A DNA stretch of 64,000 nucleotides from Desulfovibrio sp. G11 (GTDB lineage: Bacteria > Desulfobacterota > Desulfovibrionia > Desulfovibrionales > Desulfovibrionaceae), in the NCBI RefSeq assembly GCF_900243745.1, contig NZ_LT984798.1, positions 2,750,001-2,814,000 on the forward strand, given 5' to 3'. The notes beneath the pieces were generated by a model. That model had not been told where the DNA came from. It ran no database searches and saw only the letters and a list, made by a program, of their open reading frames with translations. Below, one piece after another: positions 52,661-61,799 of this stretch. The translations under genes and the position numbers were made by a program. The number at the start of each line of letters is the position of its first letter. Position 1 is the stretch's first letter.

Positions 52661-53778
52661 GCGAAAAAAAACTGAAAAAAAATACTGCCGCTGCGCATGC
52701 CGAAGCAGATTCCCTTGGCGCGCATTCCGGCGGCAAGGCCTTGTCCGCAGCGGGCAAGCAGGGCAATGGCCGCAATACTGCCCCCATGTCGCCGCCTGTG
52801 GGCGCGGCGGGCCGGGCGGGGATGCCGGATGCAGGCGGCCGTACCGGTTTGCTGATAGAAGCTTTTCTGGCCTGGATGACCGTGCAAAAGGGGGCTTCTG
52901 AAGCCACCCGCAAAGCCTATGCTGTGGATCTGGCACAGCTTGCGGAATTTTTACGCGGCCAGGAAATTGATCTGGGGCAGCCGCAAACCGTAACCCGGCG
53001 GCACATGCAGGCTTTTCTTGCCTGGCTGTTCCGCAAGGGCGAGGCCAAAAGCTCCATGGCGCGCAAACTGGCTGCGGCCCGCTCTTTCTTCCGTTTTCAG
53101 ATGCGGGGGGGCAAGGTGGCGGAGAATGTTGCGGCCCAGGTGCGCAATCCCCGCCAGGAAAAACGCCATCCCCGCGCCCTTAACGTTGATGAAACCTTCG
53201 CCCTGCTGGACTCGGCCACGGGGCCGGGGGGCAAGAGAGGACCCGTGGTCGGCAGTGCCGAGGAAGAACGCATTCTTTGCCGCGACCTTGCCCTGGCGGA
53301 GCTGCTTTATGGCTCGGGGCTGCGCATTTCCGAAGCATTGAGCCTGGATGTGGATGATGTGCAACTGTCTTCACGCGTTTTGCGCGTTATGGGCAAAGGT
53401 TCAAGGGAAAGGCTTGCTCCTCTTTCAGACACTTCTTTTTCCTGTCTCAAAGCGTGGCTTGAAGAGCGCCCCCTGCTGGCACTGCCCGATGAAGCGGCTC
53501 TTTTTGTGGGCGCACGCGGGGCGCGCCTGAACAGAAGAGAGGCCGCACGCATTGTAGAGCGCCTGTGCCGCCGGGCGGGGCTGACCTTTACGGTGTCGCC
53601 CCACAGTTTGCGGCATTCGTTTGCCACTCACCTGCTGGAGGCTGGCGCAGATATGCGAAGTGTGCAGGAACTTCTGGGACATCAGCGGCTTACCACAACG
53701 CAGCGCTATACGCAGGTAAGCCTTGAAAGCCTGATGCAGACTTACGATCAGGCGCATCCCAGGTCAGGTAAAAGGTAA
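52657..53778 (+). CDS. XerC/XerD-type tyrosine recombinase
   Basis: The 373-residue protein starts at ATG 52657, overlapping the dprA stop. The first 65 residues are an Ala/Gly-rich extension not found in typical 300-residue Xer proteins. The core domain begins LLIEAFLAWMTVQKGASEAT. Catalytic residues are seen in GSGLRISEALSL (Arg), VMGKGSRERL (Lys), HSLRHSFATHLLEAG (His, Arg) and LGHQRLTTTQRYTQV (His, Tyr). It should resolve chromosome dimers at dif with a partner. Whether it is XerC or XerD cannot be settled from sequence alone. Confidence 0.85.
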   Translation: MSEKKLKKNTAAAHAEADSLGAHSGGKALSAAGKQGNGRNTAPMSPPVGAAGRAGMPDAGGRTGLLIEAFLAWMTVQKGASEATRKAYAVDLAQLAEFLRGQEIDLGQPQTVTRRHMQAFLAWLFRKGEAKSSMARKLAAARSFFRFQMRGGKVAENVAAQVRNPRQEKRHPRALNVDETFALLDSATGPGGKRGPVVGSAEEERILCRDLALAELLYGSGLRISEALSLDVDDVQLSSRVLRVMGKGSRERLAPLSDTSFSCLKAWLEERPLLALPDEAALFVGARGARLNRREAARIVERLCRRAGLTFTVSPHSLRHSFATHLLEAGADMRSVQELLGHQRLTTTQRYTQVSLESLMQTYDQAHPRSGKR

Positions 53779-53877
53779 AAAAATCACGAGCATATTTTTA
53801 TACTGTTAATTAAACGAGTTCAGTGATATTCTGCGATGTGGTGACCGTGCCGTGTCAGGAATTTTTCCCCAAGGCTC

Positions 53878-53906
53878 TTGGCATGAACAGGACTTTGTGC
53901 TAAAGA
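53878..53906 (+). promoter_or_regulatory. candidate sigma70 promoter of ppaC
   Basis: TTGGCA at 53878 and TAAAGA at 53901 are separated by 17 bases. They are 58 bases before the ppaC start codon and 100 bases after the previous stop. Confidence 0.45.
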
Positions 53907-53963
53907 GTACAAATCGGTCAAAACGAACCGCATACCTGAACCATACCGGAAGGAGAGACAGTC

Positions 53964-54881
53964 ATGTCCGCATTAGTTCTTGGTCACATGAATCCTGATA
54001 CCGACAGCATCATCTCAGCCATTGTTGCCGCCGACCTGTACAGCAAGCGCGGTATGGACGTCACCCCGGTTGCCCAGGGCGCGCCCACTCCCGAAACAGA
54101 ATTTGTGCTGAAAAAGTTCGGCATTGCCGCCCCCCAGATTGTGGACGATGTGGCCGGCAAGGATCTGTATCTGGTGGACTATTCCGACCTGGCCCAGGCC
54201 CCCAAGGGCATGGATTCGGCCACGGTTCTCGGCATTGTTGACCACCACAAGCTTGGCGACGTGACAACCTCTGCGCCGCTGGAAGCCTGGATCTGGCCCG
54301 TTGGCTGCACCAACACCGTTCTGAAGAACATGTATGACTTCTATGGTATCGAGATTCCCAAAAATCTCGCCGGGGCCATGCTGTGCGCCATTTTGTCCGA
54401 TACGGTTATCTTCAAGTCGCCCACCTGTACCCCCGCTGACAAAAAAGCCGTTGAAGATCTGGCAAAAATCGCGGGCGTGAGCGATATCGTGGCTCTGGGC
54501 ATGGAGATGTTCAAGGTCAAGAGTGCCGTTGACGGCGCTCCCATGAAGGACCTTGTTTTCCGTGACTACAAAGACTTTGACATGAACGGCAACAAGGTGG
54601 GCATCGGCCAGCTTGAAGTGGTTGACCTCTCCATCCTTGAGCCTGTGAAGGCTGGCCTGCAGGCTGAAATCGAAAAGGTCAAGGGCGAAGGCCGCCACAG
54701 CGTCTTCCTGCTGCTGACCGACATCATGAAAGAAGGCTCGGAAATGCTTATTGTTTCCGATGACCCCTCGGTGGTGGAAAAAGCTTTTGGCGTCAAGCCC
54801 GAAGGTGCCTCTGTGTGGCTGCCCGGTGTGATGAGCCGCAAAAAGCAGGTTGTGCCGAATTTTGAAAAGGCTTTCAAGTAA
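53964..54881 (+). CDS. ppaC: manganese-dependent inorganic pyrophosphatase (family II)
   Basis: The 305-residue protein starts at ATG 53964 after GGAGAG. It has the DHH-family metal motifs GHMNPDTDSI, DYSDLAQAP and VDHHKLGD, and the C-terminal DHHA2 substrate motif SRKKQVVPNF. It hydrolyses pyrophosphate in the cytoplasm, which is important in sulfate reducers because sulfate activation produces it. It stands alone with its own promoter and a strong terminator. Confidence 0.96.
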   Translation: MSALVLGHMNPDTDSIISAIVAADLYSKRGMDVTPVAQGAPTPETEFVLKKFGIAAPQIVDDVAGKDLYLVDYSDLAQAPKGMDSATVLGIVDHHKLGDVTTSAPLEAWIWPVGCTNTVLKNMYDFYGIEIPKNLAGAMLCAILSDTVIFKSPTCTPADKKAVEDLAKIAGVSDIVALGMEMFKVKSAVDGAPMKDLVFRDYKDFDMNGNKVGIGQLEVVDLSILEPVKAGLQAEIEKVKGEGRHSVFLLLTDIMKEGSEMLIVSDDPSVVEKAFGVKPEGASVWLPGVMSRKKQVVPNFEKAFK

Positions 54882-54903
54882 GCACTGCTCACCATACCTC
54901 AAA

Positions 54904-54933
54904 AGCCCCCGGCACTTTGCGCCGGGGGCTTTT
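54904..54933 (+). terminator. intrinsic terminator after ppaC
   Basis: AGCCCCCGGC and GCCGGGGGCT pair around ACTTTGC and are followed by TTTGTGTT. Confidence 0.9.
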
Positions 54934-55037
54934 GTGTTACCTGTGTGCAGGTTCCAATAAAAAATGTTCCAACAGGCTGCGTGTGTACACAAAAGCTATA
55001 GGGCTGCCGTTTGAAATGCTTTTGTGTTCGTTTGGGT

Positions 55038-56401
55038 AGTGTCCAGAATTTTTCGCACATTTTGCAGCAGCCAGTCGGTGAAGCATGGTTTCGTATCGAG
55101 CCGCGAAGGCTCAGATTTTAAGCCAATATTTCTTGGTTCATGTTCATATACCGTTGCGTGCCCCACTTTTGGCCTGCCATATAGCGCAGGCGGGCAGCCA
55201 CCAACATCAGGGCGGCGTGACCATCCGGAAAGCTCCCCACAACTCTGGTTCGGCGGCGAATTTCACGGTTCAAACGCTCAAGCGGATTGTTCGTCCTTAT
55301 GTGCCGCCAATGGGCTACGGGGAAATCATAGTACGAAAGCGTTTCGTCACAGCCGGATTCCACTATTCTGGCTGCCTTCTCAAGACGTTGCGCCCGTAAT
55401 TTGCTTATCACTTCCACCGATTTCCGGCGTGCGGCTTCTTTATCCTCTTGGGCATGAACAGCTTTGAGCATCAAAGCAACTTCTTTGGCTTTACCGCGAG
55501 GAACCGCATGCAGTACGTTGCGATAAAAATGCACCACGCAACGCTGCCATTTGGCATCAGGGTAAAATTCTCCTAGCGCCTCCAGAAAGCCAAGACTTTT
55601 ATCAGATACAACGAGGTCTATCTGTTCAAGACCACGCTCTCGGAGATACCGAAGAAATTGCCGCCAGCTTTCTGCATCCTCACGTGATCCTTCTGCCACG
55701 CCGAGAATTTCACGGAAGCCGCTGGTACTCACGCCAATGGCTACTAGCACAGATACGTTTTGAACTTCACCGCCCAAGAGCGTTTCAGCCATATTCCATC
55801 CACAAAAATGTACGGGGATTTCGGCTCAAGTGGTCGATTGCGCCATTCCTCAACCCGCTCAAAAATCTTTTGATTCAAGTCGCTTATTGTGCTTGGACTG
55901 ACTCGACTGCCCCAAAGAGCCTCGGTAATGTCCTCGACCCGACGCACTGACACGCCTGCCAAGTACATCTCTACCAAGGCTTCTTCCACTGAACTTTCCC
56001 GGCGACGATACCGTTCGATTATCGCGGTTTCAAACGGCATGTGTCGCAGCTTGGGAACCTTAAGCTGAACCGTGCCAGCCTTGGTCTGCAAATTCCGCTC
56101 ATAATGACCAGCGCGGGTGCTGGCTCGATCGGCATTACGCTCATAGCGTCGGGCCTGGCAGAGCGTGTCAGCTTCCGCATCAAGCAGGCCATTCAAGGTC
56201 TCCTCGACACTTTGGCGCACAACCTCGGAAACGTGTGTCCGCAATTCTTCTTCATCGACAGCAATCACCGGAACTTTATTTTTACCGTTCGTCCTGATAG
56301 CTTCCATCTGTAGCCCTCCACGTTGGTTTGGTGGTTGTTTGGTGATAACCAAACTTAACCGACTTGGCGGGCTACTTCTATTTTTTCAATGTGCGAAAAA
56401 T
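55038..56401 (-). mobile_element. IS256-family element, degenerate at the right end
   Basis: The inner inverted repeats ATTTTTCGCACATT (55048-55061) and AATGTGCGAAAAAT (56388-56401) define about 1.36 kb. Outside them the left end reads GTGTCCAGA while the right end runs straight into a phage gene, so the outer right repeat is probably lost. No 8-bp target duplication is visible. The element lies exactly at the left edge of the prophage remnant. Confidence 0.8.
55118..56352 (-). pseudogene. IS256-family transposase, frameshifted
   Basis: The first part (from 56352) has ETLNGLLDAEADTLCQARRY and RYRRRESSVEEALVEMYLAG and reaches FVDGIWLKRSW. The second part continues in another frame from GGEVQNVSVLVAIGVSTSG to the conserved RTNNPLERLNREIRRRTRV. 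Adding one G to the GGG run near 55773-55775 joins them perfectly. The family is not known to need frameshifting, so this copy is most likely inactive, or there is a sequencing error. Confidence 0.85.
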
Positions 56402-56761
56402 ACCGTACGTTATCTCCTTGAGGTGGACGGCGAAGAAATCGAGTGCGCCAGTTTCAGCGTTAAGGAAAATACCGGCTGCCTGCCCGTGAAAACCATGAAC
56501 CGCCGCGCTCGCATTGCCGGGTTCTGCCAGGGTGTTACCACTTACGAGCTTACTGTGGCCGTACCAATTCCGGCCAATGGCAAGGAGCGTAACTGGTCCA
56601 AGGTGCGCGATGCCAAACTGGTTATTTACCCGGTCAATGGCAAGGGGCAGCGCACGGCATATACCGGCTGCTGCGTTCAGGATGTAAGCGCCCAGTACGA
56701 AAGCGAAGGCGAAGCCAAGCGCGATCTCACCCTTTTTGCTGTGGATGAAGTAAAGGAGTAA
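56402..56761 (+). CDS. phage tail tube-like protein, 5' end removed by IS256
   Basis: Coding sequence continues directly from the IS end as TVRYLLEVDGEEIECASFSV, then VKTMNRRARIAGFCQGVTTY and ends FAVDEVKE. No start codon is left on the phage side; frames running in from the IS are not a native start. Only a few N-terminal residues seem to be lost. The composition and position before the tail chaperone suggest a tail tube subunit of a contractile-tail phage. Identification is by position and general pattern. Confidence 0.6.
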   Translation, partial: TVRYLLEVDGEEIECASFSVKENTGCLPVKTMNRRARIAGFCQGVTTYELTVAVPIPANGKERNWSKVRDAKLVIYPVNGKGQRTAYTGCCVQDVSAQYESEGEAKRDLTLFAVDEVKE

Positions 56762-56764
56762 TCC

Positions 56765-57097
56765 ATGTCCAGACTCACAACTGACGGTACTTTGCTTTTC
56801 GGTATAGAATTCAACGGGCAGATGCATAAAGATTTTACCATGCGCGTCCCCACCCTGGAAGATGTGGAGGCCGCCATTGAAGATGCCGGGCCGGATGCCA
56901 GCAACGCCCGCATGAATCGCCACAAGTGGTCACGCACCATAACCCGCCTGGGTGAGATTCCTGCTGATGCCATCACTGCCGAGCTTTTGGCCGGTTTGCC
57001 CGCGCCGGAATATGGCGTTCTTCTGGCTGTGGAGGATGAGCTTGCAAAAAAGCTCTTGGCCTCCAGCGCGGAATCTTCCGCCGCCTCCGCAAAGTAG
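56765..57097 (+). CDS. phage tail assembly chaperone, zero-frame product
   Basis: The product is 110 residues, starting at ATG 56765 after AAAGGAG. It reads MSRLTTDGTLLFGIEFNGQM, then FTMRVPTLEDVEAAIEDAG, a pattern of Mu/P2-type tail assembly proteins. It ends at 57097, but a slippery A AAA AAG at 57046-57052 allows about one-third of the length to be extended in the -1 frame. It is placed between tail tube and tape measure, where lambda gpG/gpGT-like chaperones sit. Confidence 0.7.
   Translation: MSRLTTDGTLLFGIEFNGQMHKDFTMRVPTLEDVEAAIEDAGPDASNARMNRHKWSRTITRLGEIPADAITAELLAGLPAPEYGVLLAVEDELAKKLLASSAESSAASAK
57031..57052 (+). promoter_or_regulatory. candidate -1 ribosomal frameshift site
   Basis: A AAA AAG is set in the zero frame (codons GCA AAA AAG) at 57046-57052. 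GGAGG stands at 57031-57035, 10 bases upstream, the same spacing as the stimulatory Shine-Dalgarno in E. coli dnaX. The -1 frame is open from here to a stop at 57292-57294. Confidence 0.65.
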
Positions 57098-57294
57098 AGG
57101 CCGCGCTGGTAGGCCGTGGTTTTACCCTGGCCGAGGTCCGGGCCATGTCCCTGCCGGAGGCTGAAGTTTTTGTTGACGTGCTATTCCCCACCAAAACCAA
57201 GTCAAGAAACGTTGTAACCAAACGCCAGAACTGGCGAAAGTGGAAGCGCCATGTCCGACCTGCAAGTACAAGCGGAACTGAAGCTCAAAGATAG
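57053..57294 (+). CDS. -1 frame extension of the tail assembly chaperone
   Basis: After slippage the frame reads ALGLQRGIFRRLRKVEAALV, then GRGFTLAEVRAMSLPEAEVF and VDVLFPTKTKSRNVV, ending at 57294. The residues after 57094 look like a real small domain. The extension overlaps the tape measure start at 57251, as in lambda gpGT and P2 gpE+E'. No start codon with a good ribosome site is present, so it is best read as the fused C-terminus of the chaperone. Confidence 0.6.
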
Positions 57295-57559
57295 CCTGTC
57301 GCGCCCTGCAGGCACTGCTCTGGACAGCTTGGGTAAATCCGCCGCCAAAACCGGCACGGCTGTGGACGCAATCGGCAAGGGCGAAGCCATGAAAGGCATG
57401 GCTAAAGACGCCAAGAGCGCGGCCAAAAGTATGGACGCTATCGGCAAAGAGGCCAAGGACGCGGCCAGAAATATGGATGCCATTGCCAGCGAATCCAGAG
57501 AGGTCGGCGGCAATATGCAAAAGGCCGAAGGCTCTTCCGGGTTTTCCGTGGGTAGCTGA
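57251..57559 (+). pseudogene. tape measure protein, N-terminal fragment
   Basis: It starts MSDLQVQAELKLKDSLSRPA and continues with helical, Ala/Lys-rich repeats (AAKSMDAIGKEAKDAARNMD). The true coding part ends at 57529, where the ISL3 element enters; the remaining bases to the stop at 57557 are IS sequence. Removing the IS and one 8-bp duplicate joins it in frame to 58865. Confidence 0.8.
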
Positions 57560-58856
57560 TCTGCTAATGTCCTTCCCGGAGGGCACCAATGAAGGATACG
57601 GACCTATATTTTCGGATTCTCGGGCTGACCGAGCCCTGGTTTGTTGAGGCTGTTGAACTGGACACGGCGGAAGGTCGGGTAGACATCCGCGTGGAGCATG
57701 GTCCTGGTGTTCGCTGGTTTTGCCCTACTTGTGGTCGAGAGCTGGCTTGCCGCGACCATGCCGAGCCTCGTGTCTGGCGCCATCTGGACACGTGCCAGTT
57801 CAAGACGTTCCTGCATGCTCGGATTCCCCGAGTGGACTGCCCCGAGCATGGCGTCCTTCAGGTCAACGTGCCTTGGGCCGAGTCCAAGGCACGTTTCACC
57901 ATATTGATGGAGCGATTGATCATCGACGTGCTGACCGAGTGCGCCACCGTAACAGGAGCGCGGCGCATCCTGCGCATCACCTGGGACGAAGCATGGGGTG
58001 TCATGGAAAGGGCGGTGCGCCGGGGCCGGGAGCGCAAGCAATCGAATCCCTCGCGGTATCTTGGCGTTGACGAGAAGGCATTCCGCAAGGGGCACGACTA
58101 TGTGACCGTGGTTTGTGATCTGATCGGCAGCACGGTGGAGTATGTGGCCGACGAGCGTAAGGCCGAAAGCCTTGAGGGGTACTACCTTCAGTTCACCAAG
58201 GCGCAGTTGGAGCGGATCAAGGCCGTGGCCATGGACATGTGGGAGCCCTATTTTAAAGCTACGCTCAAACATGTGCCGGACGCGGCGGGGAAAATCGTTC
58301 ACGATCGGTTCCACGTCATGAAACACGTAGGCGAGGCTGTGGACCGGGTACGCAAGCAAGAGCACCGCGAACTCACAAGTCAGGATGACCATCGACTCAA
58401 GGGCACGAAATTCCTCTGGCTATACCGGGAGGAGAATCTGCCGGACAAACACCGGCCAGCCCTGGAGGCCTTGAAGACAGCGAACCTCAAGGTGGCCAAG
58501 GCCTGGGCCATGAAGGAAAGCCTGAACGACGTCTGGAAGTACCTGAGCACGGGATGGGCCAGACGTTTTGTGAAGCGATGGCTGGTCTGGGTGAACAGGT
58601 CAGATCTTGCCCCAATGCGCAAAGTGGGCGGACTGATTCAGAGACATCTTGAGAACATCCTGACCTTCTGCCGCCACAGGATCACCAACGGCGTGGCCGA
58701 GGGCCTCAACAGCAAGATCATGGCCATCAAGAGGAAGGCTTGCGGTTATAGGAACCGGGAGCATTTCAAGACAGCCATCTACTTCTTCTGTGGCGGTCTA
58801 AACCTCTACCCGGCCAGTTCCTGACAGGGGTTACCCACGGAAAACCCGGAAGAACC
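57530..58856 (+). mobile_element. ISL3-family insertion sequence
   Basis: The element is 1327 bp with 25-bp inverted repeats (one mismatch) beginning GGCTCTTCCGGGTTT and GGTTCTTCCGGGTTT. The target duplication AGGCCGAA (8 bp) is present at 57522-57529 and 58857-58864. Ends and duplication are intact, so this is a recent, simple insertion. Confidence 0.95.
57589..58824 (+). CDS. ISL3-family transposase
   Basis: The 411-residue protein has the N-terminal zinc-finger pattern FCPTCGRELACRDH and the DDE domain with YLGVDEKAFRKGHDYVTVV, DMWEPYFKATLKHVPDA and the C-terminal GVAEGLNSKIMAIKRKACGY. GGAG lies upstream of ATG 57589. The frame is intact, so the element may be active. Confidence 0.95.
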   Translation: MKDTDLYFRILGLTEPWFVEAVELDTAEGRVDIRVEHGPGVRWFCPTCGRELACRDHAEPRVWRHLDTCQFKTFLHARIPRVDCPEHGVLQVNVPWAESKARFTILMERLIIDVLTECATVTGARRILRITWDEAWGVMERAVRRGRERKQSNPSRYLGVDEKAFRKGHDYVTVVCDLIGSTVEYVADERKAESLEGYYLQFTKAQLERIKAVAMDMWEPYFKATLKHVPDAAGKIVHDRFHVMKHVGEAVDRVRKQEHRELTSQDDHRLKGTKFLWLYREENLPDKHRPALEALKTANLKVAKAWAMKESLNDVWKYLSTGWARRFVKRWLVWVNRSDLAPMRKVGGLIQRHLENILTFCRHRITNGVAEGLNSKIMAIKRKACGYRNREHFKTAIYFFCGGLNLYPASS

Positions 58857-58864
58857 AGGCCGAA

Positions 58865-59743
58865 CAACGGGCGTCTGCCCTACGCCGCACCTTGCGCGGC
58901 GTAGGGCAGACCGCCCGTGACGCTGTCAGCCATATGCAACGCCTTGGCCGGGGCATGGACGGCGTCTGGAAAACTGGCGCGGGCCTTGCTGCGAGTGGGT
59001 ATGCTGCAAAAAAGGCGATTGACGCGCCTGTCAGCCGTGAACGCCAATATCTTGATGACGCGAACATAGCGGAAGTTGACGTCAAGAAATTGCGGGAGCT
59101 TGATGCCTCTGCCGTTAAGTATGGCGGCGGCACTCTGGAAGGCGCGCGGGCAACGCGAGGGGCACTTTTTACTGCGGGGCTGGATTTTGAAGCCGTGGAG
59201 CAAACGTTGCTGGGTGTCCAGCGCACCGCTACGGCCACAGGGGCTGATGGCGCAATCCTTGCCGAGCTGGTGGCGGCGGGTCTTAAAGCGGGGCAATTCA
59301 AAGCTGAAGATGTAGAAAAAATCCTTGGCATGGCGACCAATGCGGGGGCTGTTGGCGCGTTTGAAGTCAAAGATATGGCTAAAGCCCTGCCCGGCATCAT
59401 GACAAACGCTAAGGATATGGTTGGGGTTAAAGGTGCCGCCTATCATTTTTCCAATTTGCAAGTAGTGCGCGACGCGGCTGGCTCCAGCGATGAGGCTGCA
59501 ACACTCTATGAAAACCTTCAGTCTTTCCGCAACAGCGGAGCGGCGTACAAAGGTCTCAAAAAGAAGGGGATCATTCTTACAGCAATCTATCAACGCACGG
59601 CGGCCAGCGGCGGAGACATGAATATGGCCTTTGTGGATGCCATCCAAAAAGGCGTGGTTGAAAAAGATAAGCTCTCGCGGTTTCAAGTTCAAAGTGCAAC
59701 ACCCAGTCCTTGGGTATTGGCGTCTTCTAAAAAAACTTCATAG
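58865..59743 (+). pseudogene. tape measure protein, middle fragment
   Basis: The stretch continues in frame with 57529 after the ISL3 element: QRASALRRTLRGVGQTARDA, then DGVWKTGAGLAASGYAAKKA and SRERQYLDDANIAEVD, typical of Mu-like tape measure proteins. Phage coding ends at about 59689, where an IS30-family element enters; the last codons to 59743 are IS sequence. Confidence 0.8.
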
Positions 59744-60657
59744 GGTGTCTTAAACCCAAGGCATTTTCTAGGCCGCCAGTTCAAGCGGCACATTGCCGCT
59801 ATGATCTCATCTTGCGTGACCGATGCCAAGCTTACCCCCTTGGGGAAGTATTGGCGTAGAAGGCCATTGGAGTTCTCGTTCAAGCCACGCTCCCACGAAT
59901 GGTAGGGGTGCGCAAAAAATCCCTGAGCCTCGAGTGTAGCTGACACATCGGCATGGTAGCTGAACTCCTTGCCGTTATCATAGGTAATAGTCTGAACAAA
60001 GTCCTTAATGGGTGTCAAGAGTCCTTCAATGACCCGCCTTACTTCGCTGGCGCTTTTGTTGGGAGCCTTGCCAAACAGGAAAAGACGACTTTTACGCTCT
60101 GCAAGTGTCACCAAAACGGGGCCTCCTTTACTGCCTTCAACGGTATCAGCCTCCCAATCACCAAGGCGTGAGCGCTCGGCAACAATGGACGGGCGTATGT
60201 CTATGCTGATACGCCCCTTGATTTGACCTCGTCTGTCGGGTTTGCCATATCGTCGTTTGCGTTTGCGCTGGCAGCGCAAATGGCTGTGCAGCGTTCCTCC
60301 TCGTTTTTTGTCCGCCAGAATGTACTGGTAAATCCATTCATGACTGAGGGCAAAACCTTTGCGTTTGAGAACTCCAGAGATTTGCTCCGGACTGAAGTCC
60401 TGGTGCAGACACTGTTCAACATACGTCCATACCTCAAGGCCAATGCGCTTCTTCCCTTTACTGGTCTGCCTTTTCTGACTGCGCTTGTGTGCCTGCCTGT
60501 AGCGGTAGCCACGCGCCCCGGTATTTCGCGCAAGTTCGCGGCTTACAGTTGAGACGCTACGGCCTATCGCTTTGGCTATGGCCCTCAGTGACGTTCCACT
60601 TTTCACTGCCTGGCAGATGTAGTACCGTTCTTCCCTGGCAAGGTGTGCATAGCCCAT
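59689..60657 (-). CDS. IS30-family transposase
   Basis: The 322-residue protein has the N-terminal HTH (GTSLRAIAKAIGRSVSTVSR) and the DDE domain with GDWEADTVEG, TITYDNGKEF and HPYHSWERGLNENSNGLLRQ. The frame is intact. The last base of its stop codon is supplied by the flanking phage DNA. It starts at ATG 60657. Confidence 0.95.
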   Translation of the reverse strand: MGYAHLAREERYYICQAVKSGTSLRAIAKAIGRSVSTVSRELARNTGARGYRYRQAHKRSQKRQTSKGKKRIGLEVWTYVEQCLHQDFSPEQISGVLKRKGFALSHEWIYQYILADKKRGGTLHSHLRCQRKRKRRYGKPDRRGQIKGRISIDIRPSIVAERSRLGDWEADTVEGSKGGPVLVTLAERKSRLFLFGKAPNKSASEVRRVIEGLLTPIKDFVQTITYDNGKEFSYHADVSATLEAQGFFAHPYHSWERGLNENSNGLLRQYFPKGVSLASVTQDEIIAAMCRLNWRPRKCLGFKTPYEVFLEDANTQGLGVAL

Positions 60658-60742
60658 ACGCCCCTCAATCTTTGGTTGGATGGAGAGGCTAAAGTGCTAT
60701 ACCACCTTGCCTTTTCATTCAACCTTGAGGGTGTTGCACTTG
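59690..60742 (-). mobile_element. IS30-family insertion sequence
   Basis: The element is about 1053 bp with terminal repeats AAGTGCAACACCC. CAAGTT is found on both sides (59684-59689 and 60743-60748) and may be a 6-bp target duplication. This is longer than usual for the family, so the exact ends are uncertain by a few bases. Confidence 0.85.
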
Positions 60743-60750
60743 CAAGTTGA

Positions 60751-61794
60751 ATCCGCCTCTATAAAAAACTCCGCGCGCAATATGAAAAAGCTGAAGGAGA
60801 AGAAAAAGAAAATTTAAAACGGCAGCTTGCCAGTCGGCAAAGCGGGCTTTTTAGCCAGCTTATCCCGGAAATGCGGGCACGACAGGCTGCGGTAGCCCTT
60901 GCCAATGGTGGGGAGCGCCGTGCCGAGGTGCTCGCTGCTGTTGAAGGCAACCCCCTTGAGTCCGTGGACAAGTTCTTTGAGCGTGTGCAGACCTCCACCC
61001 AATCAAAGTTTGACTCCCTTGGTAACGCCTGGGAAGCCGCCATGGACGGCTTTTTTGCAAAAGTTAAGGGCGGCGTTGACTGGGGCTTGAAATCGGCAAC
61101 GGAATTTATGGAAACAAACCCTACAGCCAGCGTGGCCCTGGCAGGCACAACGGCTGTTGGGGGCAGCATTGCGGCAGGGGCGGCGGGCATGACTGCGTGG
61201 GATTTCCTCCGCAAAGGCAGGGGCGCGGCCCTTGGCGCGGCAGAAGGGGCCGCCCCGATTGCCGATGCAGCGGCGGACGCCACACAAGCCGCAGGCCGAG
61301 GGGCAAAATGGCTGCGTATCGCCAAGGGGGCGGGCAAGGCTGCCGGTGCCATTGGCGTTGGCTTGTCAGTAGTTGATGCCATTGCCACGGAATCGGATGC
61401 CAGCCTCAGCCGTGAGCAAAAAAATATAGCGCATTCCGGTACGGTTGGCGGTCTGGCAGGTGGTTTTTCCGGCGCAGCCACGGGCGCGCTTCTGGGGTCT
61501 GCCGTGCCGGGCTTTGGAACGCTTGTTGGTGCTCTTGCCGGGGCAGTAGCCGGTGCCTTGGGCGGCGCAGAAGTGGGCGAAAAAATAGGGCAAGCACTTT
61601 GGGGAGATAACGGCCCCGCACAAAGCCGCGACGAAGCCATGCCCGACGATTATCTTGAAGCCCTGCAATACGTCCAGCAGCAGGCGGCGCAGCAGCCCAT
61701 CTCTGTGACTATAGAAAACAAGCTGGATATTGACGGCGACCGCATAGCCGAGGCCGTTACGCGGCGGCTTGTGCGCGACGATACCCGGAGGTAG
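60751..61794 (+). pseudogene. tape measure protein, C-terminal fragment
   Basis: The stretch reads IRLYKKLRAQYEKAEGEEKE then LASRQSGLFSQLIPEMRARQ and ends in a Gly/Ala-rich domain (GGLAGGFSGAATGALLGSAV). This frame is not the frame in which the middle fragment would enter after removal of the IS30 copy. A TGA at 60748-60750 also precedes it, so at least one further one-base change lies near 60750-60770. Stop is at 61794. Confidence 0.8.
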
Positions 61795-61799
61795 CCCCC

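Noticed and set aside
53878..53900. sigma54 promoter (TGGCA...GC) before ppaC
   Set aside because: The GG to GC spacing is far too long for sigma54. A sigma70 reading with 17-base spacing fits better.
57604..58392. 262-codon frame opposite the ISL3 transposase
   Set aside because: It is an antisense shadow of a clear transposase gene.
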